A stretch of DNA of 64,000 nt from Isoetes taiwanensis (lineage: Eukaryota > Streptophyta > Lycopodiopsida > Isoetales > Isoetaceae): contig JAJEKV010000062.1 in the NCBI GenBank assembly GCA_021234155.1, forward strand, positions 7,270,425 through 7,334,424, read 5' to 3'. Below the pieces are notes generated by a model. That model had not been told where the DNA came from. It saw only the letters and a program-made list of their open reading frames with translations, and did not search any database. Every line of letters begins with the position of its first letter. The first letter of the stretch is position 1. The position numbers were made by a program, and so were the translations under genes. Positions 1 through 13,680 of this stretch are shown here, in pieces.

Positions 1-1690
1 GCCTCTCTAGAACTGGCAAGTCACGTGGTTTACGCCGAGGCCCCCTCTGTCGCATTTGGCCTGACCTTGCAATCGCGACCTTGACATGGAGTGGGTGTTG
101 ACGCCTGTGAGTCAGACCCTAAACTCCCCTAAGTTGCTTGCCCCAATTCGCCTTCATTACAAGTTAATTATGCCATCCATGTCAAATAGCTTTAGGAGCA
201 AATTGAACAAGGGTATCTCTAATCCATATGCCTTGATATCAAACACAAACCATCATCACAAGCAACCAAATCTACCCCCCAACCCGCATCTAGTCTTTTG
301 CTTTTCTCAGAATCATTTATCTTCATTCTAGTAGTTATGATGCTTTTCTGTAATCATTTATCTTCATTCTAATAGTTATGATGCTTATATTCTCAATGCA
401 ATCTTAGACCAAGTATAACGCCCAAATGGTGCCAAGGTCAACCCCAAGTACAACGATCCCACAAACCTATTCCTTTGACCTTAGCTAACCCTTTGACCTA
501 GACCTTCTCCTAAAATTTCGAAAATTGGGCCGTAGGCCGAGATGGGTTAGGAATCCAGCCGGCAAAAATCGCACTTATTTTCGCACAATGCATTAATTAT
601 GAATTTATGAATGTCTTGCCACCGCAAAGCCTCGACTTCTACTTGCCACATCGGGAGAGGACAGGCCCAACCTCCGGCCCGCCGGGCCTCTTCTTTCTCG
701 CTGCAGCTTCTTCTCGCCAGTCCTGCAGTGCAATTGCACCAAGTCTCGCCCCCAAAACGCAAAACCCGAACCCTAAAACCCACAGGTTTACGCTTTGGAG
801 GCCCCCTTGTCGATTCTGCAGACCTTGCGCCGCGACTTGACGGGAGAGTGGGGGTGTTGACGCCGCAGCACGGACCCAAAAATCCCCCGGAAGCTGCTTG
901 CCCCCGACCTCTCCCAAGGCCCGGGACTGACGGCGACCTCCCTCTCCTAATCGCTGATTTGACCCCCCAATGGACTCGTAACGCCGACGTTGCCCCCGGG
1001 ACCAAGTTCCAGGGCTGGAAGACCAAACCGCCTCCAAGAAAAAACCCTTTCCATCACACTCTGCAAGTCAATTGGCCTAGGATATGGATGCCCCTACCGT
1101 TGTCGGAGGGCGGACTTGACCTTGCACCCCCATTCTTTTGCAAACCCACCATTTGATACCTTGCTCCCTACCCTAAACTCCCCAGACAATCCTTGACGAC
1201 AAGGCCACTCGACATTTTGACAAGAGCCTAATTATGCCATCCATGTCAAATAGCTTTAGGGATCCAGTCCCTGAACCGCCGGGCATTCTATCCATATGCC
1301 TTGATAGCCGAAAACACAACCATCCCGGCAAGGGCCCCTGAACCAAACCCCCAACCCGCCAAGGATAGGGAACCGGGCTTTTCTCAGAATCATTTATCTT
1401 CATTCTAGTAGTTATGATGCTTTTTCTCAGAATCATTTACTTTTTCTAATAGTTATGACTGCTTATATTCTCAATGATCCCTTAGACCAAGGTCCCGCCC
1501 AAATTTTGACTTTGGGAAGGGGTGCCAAGTACAAGATCCCACAAAGTACCATTCCCCCGACCTTAGCTAACCCTTTGACCTAGACCTTCTCCTCAAAATT
1601 TCAAAATTGGGCTGTGTGATGAAATGGATTAGGAATCCAAATTGGCAAAAATCGTAATTTATTTTCGCATAATGCATTAATTGCAATTTA
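1..1690 (+). repeat. Divergent left-edge units of the macrosatellite
   Basis: The first, partial unit and the next one share segments missing from units 3-12, notably TTATGCCATCCATGTCAAAT near 167 and 1,231 and a segment with TTCATTCTAGTAGTTATGAT near 323 and 1,400. They lack the ATCCAACGGCCGGATAGGGG block. Divergence at an array edge is typical where unequal exchange homogenises only the interior. The window starts inside a unit, so the true array edge is not visible. Confidence 0.75.
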
Positions 1691-4600
1691 TGAATGTCTT
1701 GCCATCGCAAAAAGCTTCCCTAATTTCTACTTGCCACATCGGGAGGAGGACAGGCCCAAACTCCGCCCGCCGCCTCCCTTGTTCCGTATTCTCGGCTGCA
1801 GCCGCCAGGTCCCAAGTGCAACGCACTGCAAGTCTCGCCCCCAAAACGCAAAACCCTTCTAGAACCCGCAACCCACGTGGTTTACGCTTTGAGGCCCCTC
1901 CTTGTCGATTCGGGCGGGACCTTGCGCCGCGACTTGACGCGGGAGTGGGGGTGTTGGACGCCAGAAAGCACGGACCCTAAAATCCCCCTAAGCCGCTGCC
2001 CTCACCCTCTCTCTCCCAAGGCCCCGGGACTTTACGGCCGCCTCCCTCCCCAATCGCCATTTGACTCGCCAATGGACTCAAAACGCCGACGCTAAGTTCC
2101 CCGGGGACCAAGTTCCGGGGCGAAGACCACCCGACTCCAAGAAGCCAAAGTAGCTCACTTCCATCACACTCAGAGTCAATTGGCCTAGGATGTGGATGCG
2201 GATACCGCCGCGGAGGGCGGAGTGTTTCTTTGCAAAACCGACCTTGTAACTTGCTCCCTAGGGTAATTTCGCCATTCCTGACGATTTGGCAGTGGTCGAT
2301 TTGCCATTCCTGAGCCTCCCCCGTCTCGAACGACAAGACACAATGCGTTTCTACAAGGCCGACTCCTCAGACGCCTTCTGTTTGACAAGTTCTCCTGACC
2401 GACTGAATCTTTTGGGCCTTCCCAAGAGGGGCCCCGAACCAGAGGATCCAACGGCCGGATAGGGGAACCGGCCCGGAGGGTGGTCATTAGCGCAGTAAAA
2501 TGGGAGCCGCCAGAAAGGGCTGCCTCGAACTTTTTGATCCCCGCCTCTGGGGTCCTGGACTCTCCCTCTTGTGAGGGATCCCCGCAAGGTCCCGGCCTCG
2601 CTTGACTTGGGGAAGGGTGCCAGCTCTGCTGTTCCCGCAACCGGCCGCCCCACCGCTCTAATGCTAACCCTTTGACCTAGACCTTCTCCTAAAATTTCAA
2701 AATTGGGTCGGTGCCGGAAATGGATTAGGATTCCAGCCGGCAAAAATCAGAATTTATTTTCGCATACAATGCATTAATTGCGAATTTATGAATGTCTTGC
2801 CACCGCAAAGCCCCCAAACTTCTACTTGCCACATCGGGAGGAGGACAGGCCCAAACTCCGCCTCCCGCCGGGCCTCTTGTTCAGATTCTCGGCCGGTTTC
2901 TCGCCGTGTCCTGGGTGCAATGACTGTCCTCGCCCCCAAAACGCAAACCCTTCTAGAACCCGGCAACCCACGTGGTTTACGCTTTTGAGGCCCTCTCCTT
3001 GTCGATTCAAAGGACCTTTGCGCCGCGGACTTGACGTGGAGTGGGGGTGTTGACGCCAGAGCACGGACCCTAAAATCCCCCGAAGTCGCTTTGCCCCGAA
3101 TTCTCTCCCCAAGGCCCTGGGACTGACGGGCAACCTCCCTCTCCTAATCGCGATTTGACTCCTCGCCAATGGACTCTTAACGCCGACGCTGCCCCCTCGG
3201 ACCAAGTTCCGCGGGCCGTAAGACCACCCGACCTCCAAGAAGCCAAAGTAGCTCACTTCCATCACACTCAGAGTCAATTGGCCTAGGATGTGGATGCGAT
3301 ACCGCCGTGGAGGGCGAGTGTTTTTTTTTGCAAAACCCACCTTGTAACTTGCTCCCTAGGGTAATTTCGCCATTCCTGACGATTTGGCAGGTGGTCGATT
3401 TGCCATTCCGAGCCTCCCTGCGTCTCGAACGACAAGACATCATGTTTCTACAAGGCCGACTCAGACGCCTCATGTTTTGACAAGTTCTCCCGACCGACGG
3501 AATCTTTTGGGCCTTCCCGGAAGAGGGGCCCCGAACGGAGGATCCAACGGCCGGATAGGGGAACCGGCCCGGAGGGTGGTCATTAGCTGCAGCCCCCCCG
3601 AGCCGCCAGAAGGGCTGCCTCGAACTTTTTGATCCCGCCTGGGGTCCTGGACTCTCCCTCTTGTGAGGGATCCCCGCAAGGTCCCGGCCTCGCTTGACTT
3701 GGGGAAGGGTGCCAGCCGTTGCCCCGCAATCCGGGCTGCCCCGACCGCTCTAATGCTAACCCTTTGACCTAGACCTTCTCCTAAAATTTTCAAAATTGGG
3801 CTGTGGCCGGAAATGGATTAGGATTCCAGCCGGCAAAAAAATCAGAATTTATTTTCGCATAATGCATTAATTGCGAATTTATGAATGTCTTGCCACGCAA
3901 AAGCTCCCGACTTCTACTTGCCACATCGGGAGGAGGACAGGCCCAAACTCCGCCCGCCGCCGCCTCTTGCTCCGTATTCTCGGCTGCAGCCGCCAGTGTC
4001 CTGTGCAACAGACAAGTCTCGCCCCCAAAACGCAAACCCTTCTAGAACCCGCAAACCCACTGGTTTACGCTTTGGAGGCCCTCCTTGTCGATTCGGCGGA
4101 CCTTTGCGCCGCGGATTTGACGCGGGAGTGGGGGTGTTGACGCCAGAGCACGGACTTAAAATCCCCCGAAGCCGCTTGCCCTCAATTTCTCTCCCCCAAG
4201 GCCCCGGGACTCGACGGCGACTTCCCCCTCCTCCGGAATCGCGATTTGACTCGCCAATGGACTCCTCGTGAACGCCGACGCGTTCCTCGGGGACCAAGTT
4301 CCGCGGGCCGAAGACCACCCGACCTCCAAGAAGCGCCAAAGTAGCTCACTTCCATCACACTCAATCAATTGGCCTAGGATGTGGATGCGGATACCGCCGC
4401 GGAGGGCGGAGTGTTTCTTTTCTTTTGCAAAACCGACCTTGTAACTTGCTCCCTAGGGTAATTTCGCCATTCCTGACGATTTGGCAGGTCGATTTGCCAT
4501 TCCGAGCCTCCCGTGCCCTCAACGACAAGACAATGGGGGCTTCTACAAGGTCGACCTCGACGCCCGCTGGGTTTGACAAGTTCTCCTGACCGACTGAATC

Positions 4601-7600
4601 TTTTGGGCCTTCCCGGCGAGGGGCCCCCGAACGGAGGATCCAACGGGCGGATAGGGGAACCGGCCCGGGAGGGTGGTTGCTTAGCGCAGCCCCCGGGAGC
4701 CGCCAGAAGGGCTGCCTCGAACTTTTTGATCCCGCCTCTTGGGGTCCTGACTCTCCCCTCTTGTGAGGGATCCCCGCAAGGTCCCCGCCTCGCTTGACTT
4801 GGGAAGGGTGCCGCCTCTGCTGTTCCCGCAACCCGCTGCCCCACCGCTCTAATGCTAACCCTTTGACCTAGACCTTCTCCAAAATTTCAAAATTGGGTCG
4901 TGTGCCGGAAATGGATTAGGATTCCAGCCGGCAAAAATCAGAATTTATTTTCGCATAATGCATTAATTATGAATTTATGAATGTCTTGCCACCGCAAAAG
5001 CCCCCGACTTCTACTTGCCACATCGGGAGGAGGACAGGCCCAAACTCCGCCCGCCGGGCCCCTTTGTTCGTATTCTCTACCGCAGCCTTTCTCGCCAGTC
5101 CCAGTGCAACAGTACTGAAGTCTCGCCCCCAAAACGCAAAACCCTTCTAGAACCCGCAACCCACGTGGTTTACGCTTTGGAGGCCCTCTCTTGTCGATTC
5201 GCCGGACCTTGCGCCGCGACTTGACGCGGGAGTGGGGGTGTTGACGCCGCAGCACGGACCCTAAAATCCCCCTGAAGTCGCTGTGCCCCGAATTTCTCTC
5301 CCCAAGGCCCCGGGACTGACGGGCTTACCTCCCTCTCCCGAATCGCTGATTTGACTCGCCCAATGGACTCCTAACGCCGACATTGCCCCCTCGGGACCAA
5401 GTTCCGGGGCCGAAGACCACCCCCACCTCCAAGAAGCTTCAAAGTAGCTCACTTCCATCACACTCGTAGTCAATTGGCCTAGGATGTGGATGCTGATACC
5501 GCCGTGGAGGGCGGAGTGTTTTTTCTTTGCAAAACCGACCTTGTAACTTGCTCCCTAGGGTAATTTCACCATTCCTGACGATTTGGCAGGGTCGATTTGC
5601 CATTCCTCGAGCCTCCCTGCCCGAACGACAAGACATCAAGGGTTTCTACAAGGCCGACCTCAGACGCCTCGCGTTTGACAAGTTCTCCTGACCGATCTCG
5701 AATCTTTTGGGCCTTCCCAAGAGGGGCCCCGAAACGGAGGATCCAACGGGTCGGATAGGGGAACCGGCCCGGAGGGTGGTCATTAGCGCAGCCCCCGGGA
5801 GCCGCCAGAAGGGCTGCCTCGAACTTTTTGATCCCGCCTTTGGGGTCCCGGACTCTCCCCTTGTGAGGGATCCCCGCAAGGTCCCGCCTCGCTTGACTTG
5901 GGGAAGGGTGCCACCGGTTGCCCCGCAACCGCTGCCCCACCGCTTCTAATGCTAACCCTTTGACCTAGACCTTCTCCTAAAATTTCAAAATTGGGTCGTG
6001 TGCCGGAAATGGATTAGGATTCCAGCCGGCAAAAATCAGAATTTATTTTCGCATAATGCATTAATTGCGAATTTATGAATGTCTTGCCATCGCAAAGCTT
6101 CCCGACTTCTACTTGCCACATCGGGGAGGAGGACAGGCCCAAACTCCGCCCGCCGGGCCTCTTGTTCCGTATTCTCGGGCAGCCTTTTCCTCGCCAGTCC
6201 TGCGTAACAGATCAAGTCTCGCCCCCAAAAACGCAAACCCTTCTAGAACCCTCGCAACCCACAGGTTTACGCTTTGGAGGCCCTCTCCTTGTCGATTCGG
6301 CGGGACCTTTGGCGCCGCGACTTGACGGGAGTGGGGTGTTGACGCCAGCACGGACCCTAAAATCCCCCCTAAGCCGCTGCCCCCCGACTCTCTCCCCCCA
6401 AGGCCCCGGGACTGACGGGCGACCTCCCTCCTCCGAATCGCGATTTGACTCGCCAATGGACTCGTAACGCCGACGCTGTTCCCGGGACCAAGTTCCGCGG
6501 GCTGAAGACCACCCGACCTCCAAGAAGCCCAAAGTAGCTCACTTCCATCACACTCGTAGTCAATTGGCCTAGGATGTGGATGCGGATACCGCCGCGGAGG
6601 GCGGAGTGTTTTTTGCAAAACCGACCTTGTAACTTGCTCCCTAGGGTAATTTCGCCATTCCTGACGATTTGGCAGTCGATTTGCCATTCCGAGCCTCCCG
6701 GTGCCCGAACGACAAGACAATGGGGTTTCTACAAGGCCGACCTCAGACGCCCGCGGGTTGACAAGTTCTCCTGACCGACCGAATCTTTTGGCCTTCCCCG
6801 AAGAGGGGCCCCCAACGGAGGATCCAACGGCCGGATAGGGGAACCGGCTCCGGGAGGGTGGTCATTAGCGCAGCCCCCTCGGGAGCCGCCAGAAGGGCTG
6901 CCTCGAACTTTTTTTTTGATCCCGCCTCTTGGGGTCCTGGACTCTCCCCTTTGTGAGGGATCCCCGCAAGGTCCCCGGCCTCGCTTGACTTGGGGAAGGG
7001 TGCCAGCTCTGCTGTTCCCCGCAACGGGCTGCCCCGACCGCTCTAATGCTAACCCTTTGACCTAGACCTTCTCCTAAAATTTCGAAAATTGGGTCAGTGG
7101 TGCCGAAATGGATTAGGATTCCAGCCGGCAAAAAAATCAGAATTTATTTTCGCACAATGCATTAATTGCGAATTTATGAATGTCTTGCCATCGCAAAAGC
7201 TTCCGACTTCTACTGCCACATCGGGAGGAGGACAGGCCCAAACTCCGCCCTCCGCCAGTTCCCCTTGCTCAGATTCTCGGCTGGGTGCAGCTCGGCCAGT
7301 CCCAAGTGCAATGACAAGTCTCGCCCCCAAAAACGCAAACCCTTCTAGAACCTCGCAACCCACGTGGTTTACGCTTTGGAGGCCCTCTCCTTGTCGATTC
7401 GGGCGGACCTTGCGCCGCGACTTGACGTGGGAGTGGGGGTGTTGACGCCAGAGCACGGACCCTAAAATCCCCCTAAGCCGCTGCTTGCCCCGACTTCTCT
7501 CCCCAAGGCCCCCCGGGACCTGACGGGCCACCTCCCTCTCCCGAATCGCGATTTGACTCGCCAATGGACTCGTAACGCCGACGCTGCCCCCCGGGGACCA

Positions 7601-10600
7601 AGTTCCGCGGGCCGAAGACCACCCGACCTCCAAGAAGCCAAAGTAGCTCACTTCCATCACACTCGTGAGTCAATTGGCCTAGGGATGTGGATGCGATACC
7701 GCCGTGGAGGGCGTGAGTGTTTTTTCTTTGCAAAACCGACCTTGTAACTTGCTCCCTAGGGTAATTTCGCCATTCCTGACGATTTGGCAGGGTCGATTTG
7801 CCATTCCGAGCCTCCCTGCGTGCCCAACGACAAGACACCGCGGTTTCTACAAGGTCGACCCTCAGACGCCCCGTTTGACAAGTTCTCCCTGACCGACTGA
7901 ATCTTTTGGGCCTTCCCCAAGAGGGGCCCCCGAACGGAGGATCCAACGGCCGGATAGGGGAACCGGCCCCCGAGGGTGGTCATTAGCGCAGCCCCTGGGG
8001 AGCCGCCAGAAGGGCTGCCTCGAACTTTTTTGATCCCGCCTTTTGGGTCCTGGACTCTCCCCTCTTGTGAGGGATCCCCGCAAGGTCCCGCCTCGCTTGA
8101 CTTGGGGAGGGGTGCCAGCCTCGCTGTTCCCCGAAACGGGCTGCCCCGACCGCTCTAATGCTAACCCTTTGACCTAGACCTTCTCCTAAAAATTTCAAAA
8201 TTGGGCTGTGTGCCGAAATGGATTAGGATTCCACCGGCAAAAATCAGAATTTATTTTCGCATAAATGCATTAATTGCGAATTTATGAATGTCTTGCCATC
8301 GCAAAGCCCCGACTTCTACTTGCCACATCGGGAGGAGGACAGGCCCAAACTCCGCCCGCCGGGCCTCCCTTTGCTCCGTGATTCTCGGCCGCAGCTTTCT
8401 CGCCAGTCCCAAGTGCAACACAAGTCAAGTCTCGCCCCCAAAACGCAAACCCTTCTAGAACCCGCAACCCACTGTGGTTTACGCTTTGGAGGCCCTCTCC
8501 TTGTCGATTCGGGCGGACCTTGCGCCGCGGACTTGACGTGGAGTGGGGGTGTTGACGCCAGAGCACGGACCCTAAAATCCCCCTAAGTCGCTGCCCCCGA
8601 ATTCCTCTCCCCAAGGCCCTGGGATCTGACGGGCGACCTCCCTCTCCTGAATCGCGATTTGACTCTCGCCAATGGACTCGTAACGCCGACGCTTGCCCCT
8701 GGGGACCAAGTTCCGCGGGCCAAAGACCACCCCACCTCCAAGAAGCCAAAGTAGCTCACTTCCATCACACTCGTAGTCAATTGGCCTAGGATGTGGATGC
8801 GGATACCGCCGTGGAGGGCGGAGTGTTTTTTTTTGCAAAACCCACCTTGTAACTTGCTCCCTAGGGTAATTTTGCCATTCCTGACGATTTGGCAGGGTCG
8901 ATTTGCCATTCCTGAGCCTCCCTGCGTCCTAACGACAAGACATCAAGGTTTCTACAAGGCCGACCTCAGACGCCCCGCGGCTTTGACAAGTTCTCCCTGA
9001 CCGATCCGAAATCTTTTGGGCCTTCCCCAAGAGGGGCCCCCGAACGGAGGATCCAACTGGCCGGATAGGGGAACCGGCCCCGGAGGGTGGTCATTAGCGC
9101 AGCAGCCCCCTGGGAGCGCCGCCAGAAGGGCTGCCTCGAACTTTTTGATCCCGCCTCTTGGGTCCTGGACTCTCCCCTCTTGTGAGGGATCCCCGCAAGG
9201 TCCCGGCCTCGCTTTGACTTGGGAAGGGTGCCACCGGGTTGCCCCGCAAGAACCCGCTGCCCCACCGCTCTAATGCTAACCCTTTGACCTAGACCTTCTC
9301 CTAAAAATTTCAAAATTGGGCCGTGTGCCGAAATGGATTAGATTCCAGCCGGCAAAAATCAGAATTTATTTTCGCATAATGCATTAATTGGCGAATTTAT
9401 GAATGTCTTGCCACCGCAAAAGCCTCCCGACTTCTACTTGCCACATCGGGAGGAGGACAGGCCCAAACTCCGCCCCGCCGCCTCCCTTGTTCAGATTCTC
9501 TGCCGCAGCTCGCCAGTCCTGTGCAACAGACTGTCTCGCCCCCAAAACGCAAACCCTTCTAGAACCCGCAACCCACGTGGTTTACGCTTTGGAGGCCTCT
9601 CCTTGTCGATTCGGCGGGACTTGCGCCGCGACTTGACGGGAGTGGGGGTGTTGACGCCAGAGCACGACCCTAAAATCCCCCTAAGCCGCTTTTGCCCACT
9701 TCTCTCCCCAAGGCCCTGGGGACTGACGGGCCCCTCCCTCTCCCAATCGCGATTTGACTCCTCGCCAATGGACTCAAACGCCGACGCTTGCCCCTCGGGA
9801 CCAAGTTCCGCGGGCCGTAAGACCACCCGACCTCCAAGAAGCCCAAAGTAGCTCACTTCCATCACACTCGTAGTCAATTGGCCTAGGATGTGGATGCGAT
9901 ACCGTCGTGGGAGGGCGGAGTGTTTTCTTTGCAAAACCGACCTTGTAACTTGCTCCCTAGGGTAATTTCGCCATTCCTGACGATTTGGCAGGTCGATTTG
10001 CCATTCCGAGCCTCCTGCGTCTCGAACGACAAGACACCGCGGTTTCTACAAGGCCGACCTCGTGACGCCTCGCGTTTGACAAGTTCTCCCTACCGATCTG
10101 GAATCTTTTGGGCCTTCCCCGGAAGAGGGGCCCCCAACGGAGGATCCAACGGCCGGATAGGGGAACCGGCCCCGGAGGGTGGTCATTAGCTGCAGCCTCC
10201 CCTGGGGGAGCCGCCAGAAGGGCTGCCTCTGAACTTTTTTTTGATCCCGCCTGGGGGTCCTGACTCTCCCCTCTTGTGAGGGATCCCCGCAAGGTCCCGG
10301 CCTCGCTTGACTTGGGGAAGGGTGCCAGCCTGCTGTTCCCCGCAAACGGGCTGCCCCGACCGCTCTAATGCTAACCCTTTGACCTAGACCTTCTCCGAAA
10401 AATTCTCGAAAATTGGGTCGTGTGCCGGAAATGGATTAGGATTCCAGCCGGGCAAAAAATCAGAATTTATTTTCGCATAATGCATTAATTATGAATTTAT
10501 GAATGTCTTGCCACCGCAAAGCGCTTCGACTTCTACTTGCCACATCGGGAGGAGGACAGGCCCAAACTCCGGCCCGCCGCCTCCCTTGTTCGTATTCTCG

Positions 10601-13156
10601 GCTGCAGCTTCTCGCCAGTCCTGCGTGCAACAGACCAAGTCTCGCCCCCAAAACGCAAACCCTTCTAGAACCCGCAACCCACGGGTTTACGCTTTTGGAG
10701 GCCCTCTCCTTGTCGATTCAAAGGGGACCTTTGCGCCGCGGACTTGACGCGGGAGTGGGGGGTGTTGACGCCAGAGCACGGACCCTAAAATCCCCCTAAG
10801 CCGCTTGCCCCCCTTCTTCTCCCCAAGGCCCCCGGGACTGGACGGGCACCTCCCCTCTCCTGAATCGCGATTTGACTCCTCGCCAATGGACTCGTAACGC
10901 CGACGCGTTCCCCGGGACCAAGTTCCGCGGGCCGAAGACCACCCGACCTCCAAGAAGCCAAAGTAGCTCACTTCCATCACACTCGTAGTCAATTGGCCTA
11001 GGATGTGGATGCGATACCGCCGTGGGAGGGCGGAGTGTTTTTTTTTGCAAAACCGACCTTGTAACTTGCTCCCTAGGGTAATTTCGCCATTCCTGACGAT
11101 TTGCAGTGGTCGATTTGCCATTCCGAGCCTCCCTGCGTCCGAACGACAAGACACCATGGGTTTCTACAAGGCCGACCTCGACGACTCGCTGTTTGACAAG
11201 TTCTCCTGACCGATCCGAATCTTTTGGGCCTTCCCAAGAGGGGCCCCCGAACGGAGGATCCAACTGGCCGGATAGGGGAACCGGCCCCGAGGGTGGTCAT
11301 TAGCGCAGCCCCCTGGGAGCCGCCAGAAGGGCTGCCTCGAACTTTTTGATCCCCGCCTCTTGGGGTCCTGGACTCTCCCCTCTTGTGAGGGATCCCCGCA
11401 AGGTCCCCGCCTCGCTTGACTTGGGAAGGGTGCCAGCTCGCTGTTCCCCGAACCGCTGCCCCACCGCTCTAATGCTAACCCTTTGACCTAGACCTTCTCC
11501 TAAAAATTTCAAAATTGGGTCGTGTGCCGAAATGGATTAGGATTCCAGCCGGCAAAAATCAGAATTTATTTTCGCACAATGCATTAATTGCGAATTTATG
11601 AATGTCTTGCCACCGCAAAAGCCCCGACTTCTACTTGCCACATCGGGAGGAGGACAGGCCCAAACTCCGCCCGCCGGGCCCCTTGTTCGTATTCTGGGCT
11701 GCAGCTTCCCAGTCCTGTGCAATGTATCAAGTCTCGCCCCCAAAACGCAAACCCTTCTAGAACCTCGCAACCCACGTGGTTTACGCTTTGGAGGCCCTCT
11801 CCTTGTCGATTCTGGGCGGACCTTGCGCCGCGACTTGACGTGGGAGTGGGGGTGTTGACGCCAGAGCACGGACCCTAAAATCCCCCTAAGCCGCTTGCCC
11901 CAATTTCCTCTCCCCAAGGCCCCGGGACTGACGGGCCACCTCCCTCTCCGAATCGCGATTTGACTCTCGCCAATGGACTCGTAACGCCGACGCTGCCCTG
12001 GGACCAAGTTCCGCGGGCCGTAAGACCACCCGACCTCCAAGAAGCGCAAAGTAGCTCACTTCCATCACACTCGTGAGTCAATTGGCCTAGGATGTGGATG
12101 CGGATACCGCCGTGGGAGGGCGTGAGTGTTTTTTTCTTTGCAAAACCCACCTTGTAACTTGCTCCCTAGGGTAATTTCGCCATTCCTGACGATTTGGCAG
12201 GTCGATTTGCCATTCCTCGAGCCTCCCCGCGTCTCGAACGACAAGACATCATGGGTTTCTACAAGGCCGACCTCAGACGCCTCCGCGTTTGACAAGTTCT
12301 CCTGACCGATCTGGAATCTTTTGGGCCTTCCCCAAGAGGGGCCCCCGAACGGAGGATCCAACTGGCCGGATAGGGGAACCGGCCCCGGAGGGTGGTCATT
12401 AGCGCAGCAGCCTCGGGAGCCCGCCAGAAGGGCTGCCTCGGAACTTTTTGATCCCGCCTGGGGTCCTGGACTCTCCCCTCTTGTGAGGGATCCCCGCAAG
12501 GTCCTGGCCTCGCTTGACTTGGGGAAGGGTGCCACCGTTGCCCCCCGCAACCGCTGCCCCCCCACCGCTCTAATGCTAACCCTTTGACCTAGACCTTCTC
12601 CTAAAAAATTCAAAAATTGGGTCAGGTGTGAAATGGATTAGATTCCAAATTCCGCAAAAAATCAGAATTTATTTTCGCACAATGCATTAATTGCGAATTT
12701 ATGAATGTCTTGCCATCGCAAAAAAAAATATAGCCCTCGACTTCTACTTGCCACATCGGGAGGAGGACAGCCCCAAACTCCGCCCCGCCGCCTCCCTTGT
12801 TCAGTATTCTCTACCGCAGCCTTTTCTCGCCAGTCCCCTGTGCAACAGACCAAGTCTCGCCCCCAAAACGCAAACCCTTCTAGAACCCGCAACCCACGTG
12901 GTTTACGCTTTTGAGGCCCTCTCCTTGTCGATTCAAAGGGGACCTTGCGCCGCGGACTTGACGGGAGTGGGGGTGTTGACGCCAGAGCACGGACCCTAAA
13001 ATCCCCCCTGAAGGTGCTTGCCCCGAATTTCCTCTCCCCAAGGCCCCTGGGACTTACGGCCACCTCCCTCTCCTGAATCGCGATTTGACTCGCCAATGGA
13101 CTCGTAACGCCGACGCGTTCCTCGGGACCAAGTTCTCAGGACTGTAAGACCACTCA
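1..13156 (+). repeat. 1.1-kb macrosatellite array, about 12 head-to-tail units
   Basis: The motif GCTAACCCTTTGACCTAGA recurs at 484, 1566, 2663, 3755, 4854, 5951, 7048, 8160, 9275, 10370, 11474 and 12575, giving spacings of 1,082-1,115 bp in one orientation. Every unit carries the same ordered landmarks: an AT-rich stretch with GCATAATGCATTAATT, a GC-rich stretch starting CTTGCCACATCGGGAGGA, the pair CCCCCAAAACGCAAACC and GGTTTACGCTTTGGAGG, then CTCCCTAGGGTAATTTCGCC, GGATCCAACGGCCGGATAGG and CTTGTGAGGGATCCCCGCAA. Homology stops near 13,156. Frames are not conserved between units because they differ by many short indels, so I read it as non-coding. It is related to the shorter repeats at 28,980-32,430. 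It is not 45S or 5S rDNA by any landmark I know. Confidence 0.95.
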
Positions 13157-13290
13157 TGTTAACCCAACTAAGAAATGAGTTTTAAACGTCGCTGTGTACG
13201 CCGCGATGCGACGCCAATACGCCGCCGATGCGACGTGCTTTTGTTATAGCGACGCCGCTTAAACTATTTTTATTTTTGTTGTGTACATGT
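13157..13290. repeat. CpG-rich GCGATGCGACG motif cluster (left)
   Basis: Just past the array, about 80 bp are packed with GACGCCGC and GATGCGACG words (13,187-13,255) in otherwise AT-rich sequence. The same words form clusters at 19,585-19,880, 20,030-20,065 and 23,490-24,060. CACTA transposons carry clustered subterminal repeats bound by their own protein. This cluster lies left of a CACTA transposase gene, so it may be the subterminal region of that element. I cannot find a clear CACTA terminus, so this stays a suggestion. Confidence 0.45.
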
Positions 13291-13294
13291 TTGA

Positions 13295-13680
13295 TAATCG
13301 GGCATGTTTGAGCCTAGACAATGCTTGAGCCTAAGAGGCTTGTTTGAACCTAGGTAGCATGTTCGACCCTAAGGGAAAATGCAACGCCTACACGCTCAAC
13401 ATCCTAGGCTCCTCATGGTTCACTCTATGTATTTGGACTTGTTCACCCTACAAAATACCATTATTATTATCTCTGCTTGAAAGGTAGAGCAAAGATCCAC
13501 AAATGTAAAAGCTAGTGGATAGCATCAAATTAAGCAATGATCGTGTTAACTTGGTGGTGGCACCGGGTTTAAGGTTAGAGAAAATCTAAGTAACTAAGAT
13601 ACCATTGAAGACTCTTTGCATGTTCTAGTCTAGAGGCAATGCTTGAGCCTATGTGGCTTCTTTGAGCCCATGTTCCAAAT
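13295..13680 (-). repeat. Decayed copies of the 19-bp GAGCCTAGG minisatellite
   Basis: Words such as GCATGTTTGAGCCTAG (13,302), AATGCTTGAGCCTAAGAGGC (13,320) and AATGCTTGAGCCTATGTGGC (13,639) match, in reverse orientation, the 19-bp unit tandemly repeated at 32,440-33,680. They are scattered and degenerate here. The rest of 13,290-14,050 holds no gene that I can see. A run of 15 G followed by 8 A lies at 13,717-13,739. Confidence 0.55.

Noticed and set aside
547-13096. Dozens of 60-203 residue ORFs on both strands of the 1.1-kb array
   Set aside because: They are not conserved in frame from unit to unit, are Pro/Arg/Gly-rich in all frames as expected from GC-rich sequence, and match no domain.
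1-13156. Ribosomal DNA or its intergenic spacer
   Set aside because: No 18S, 5.8S, 25S or 5S landmark is present in any unit.
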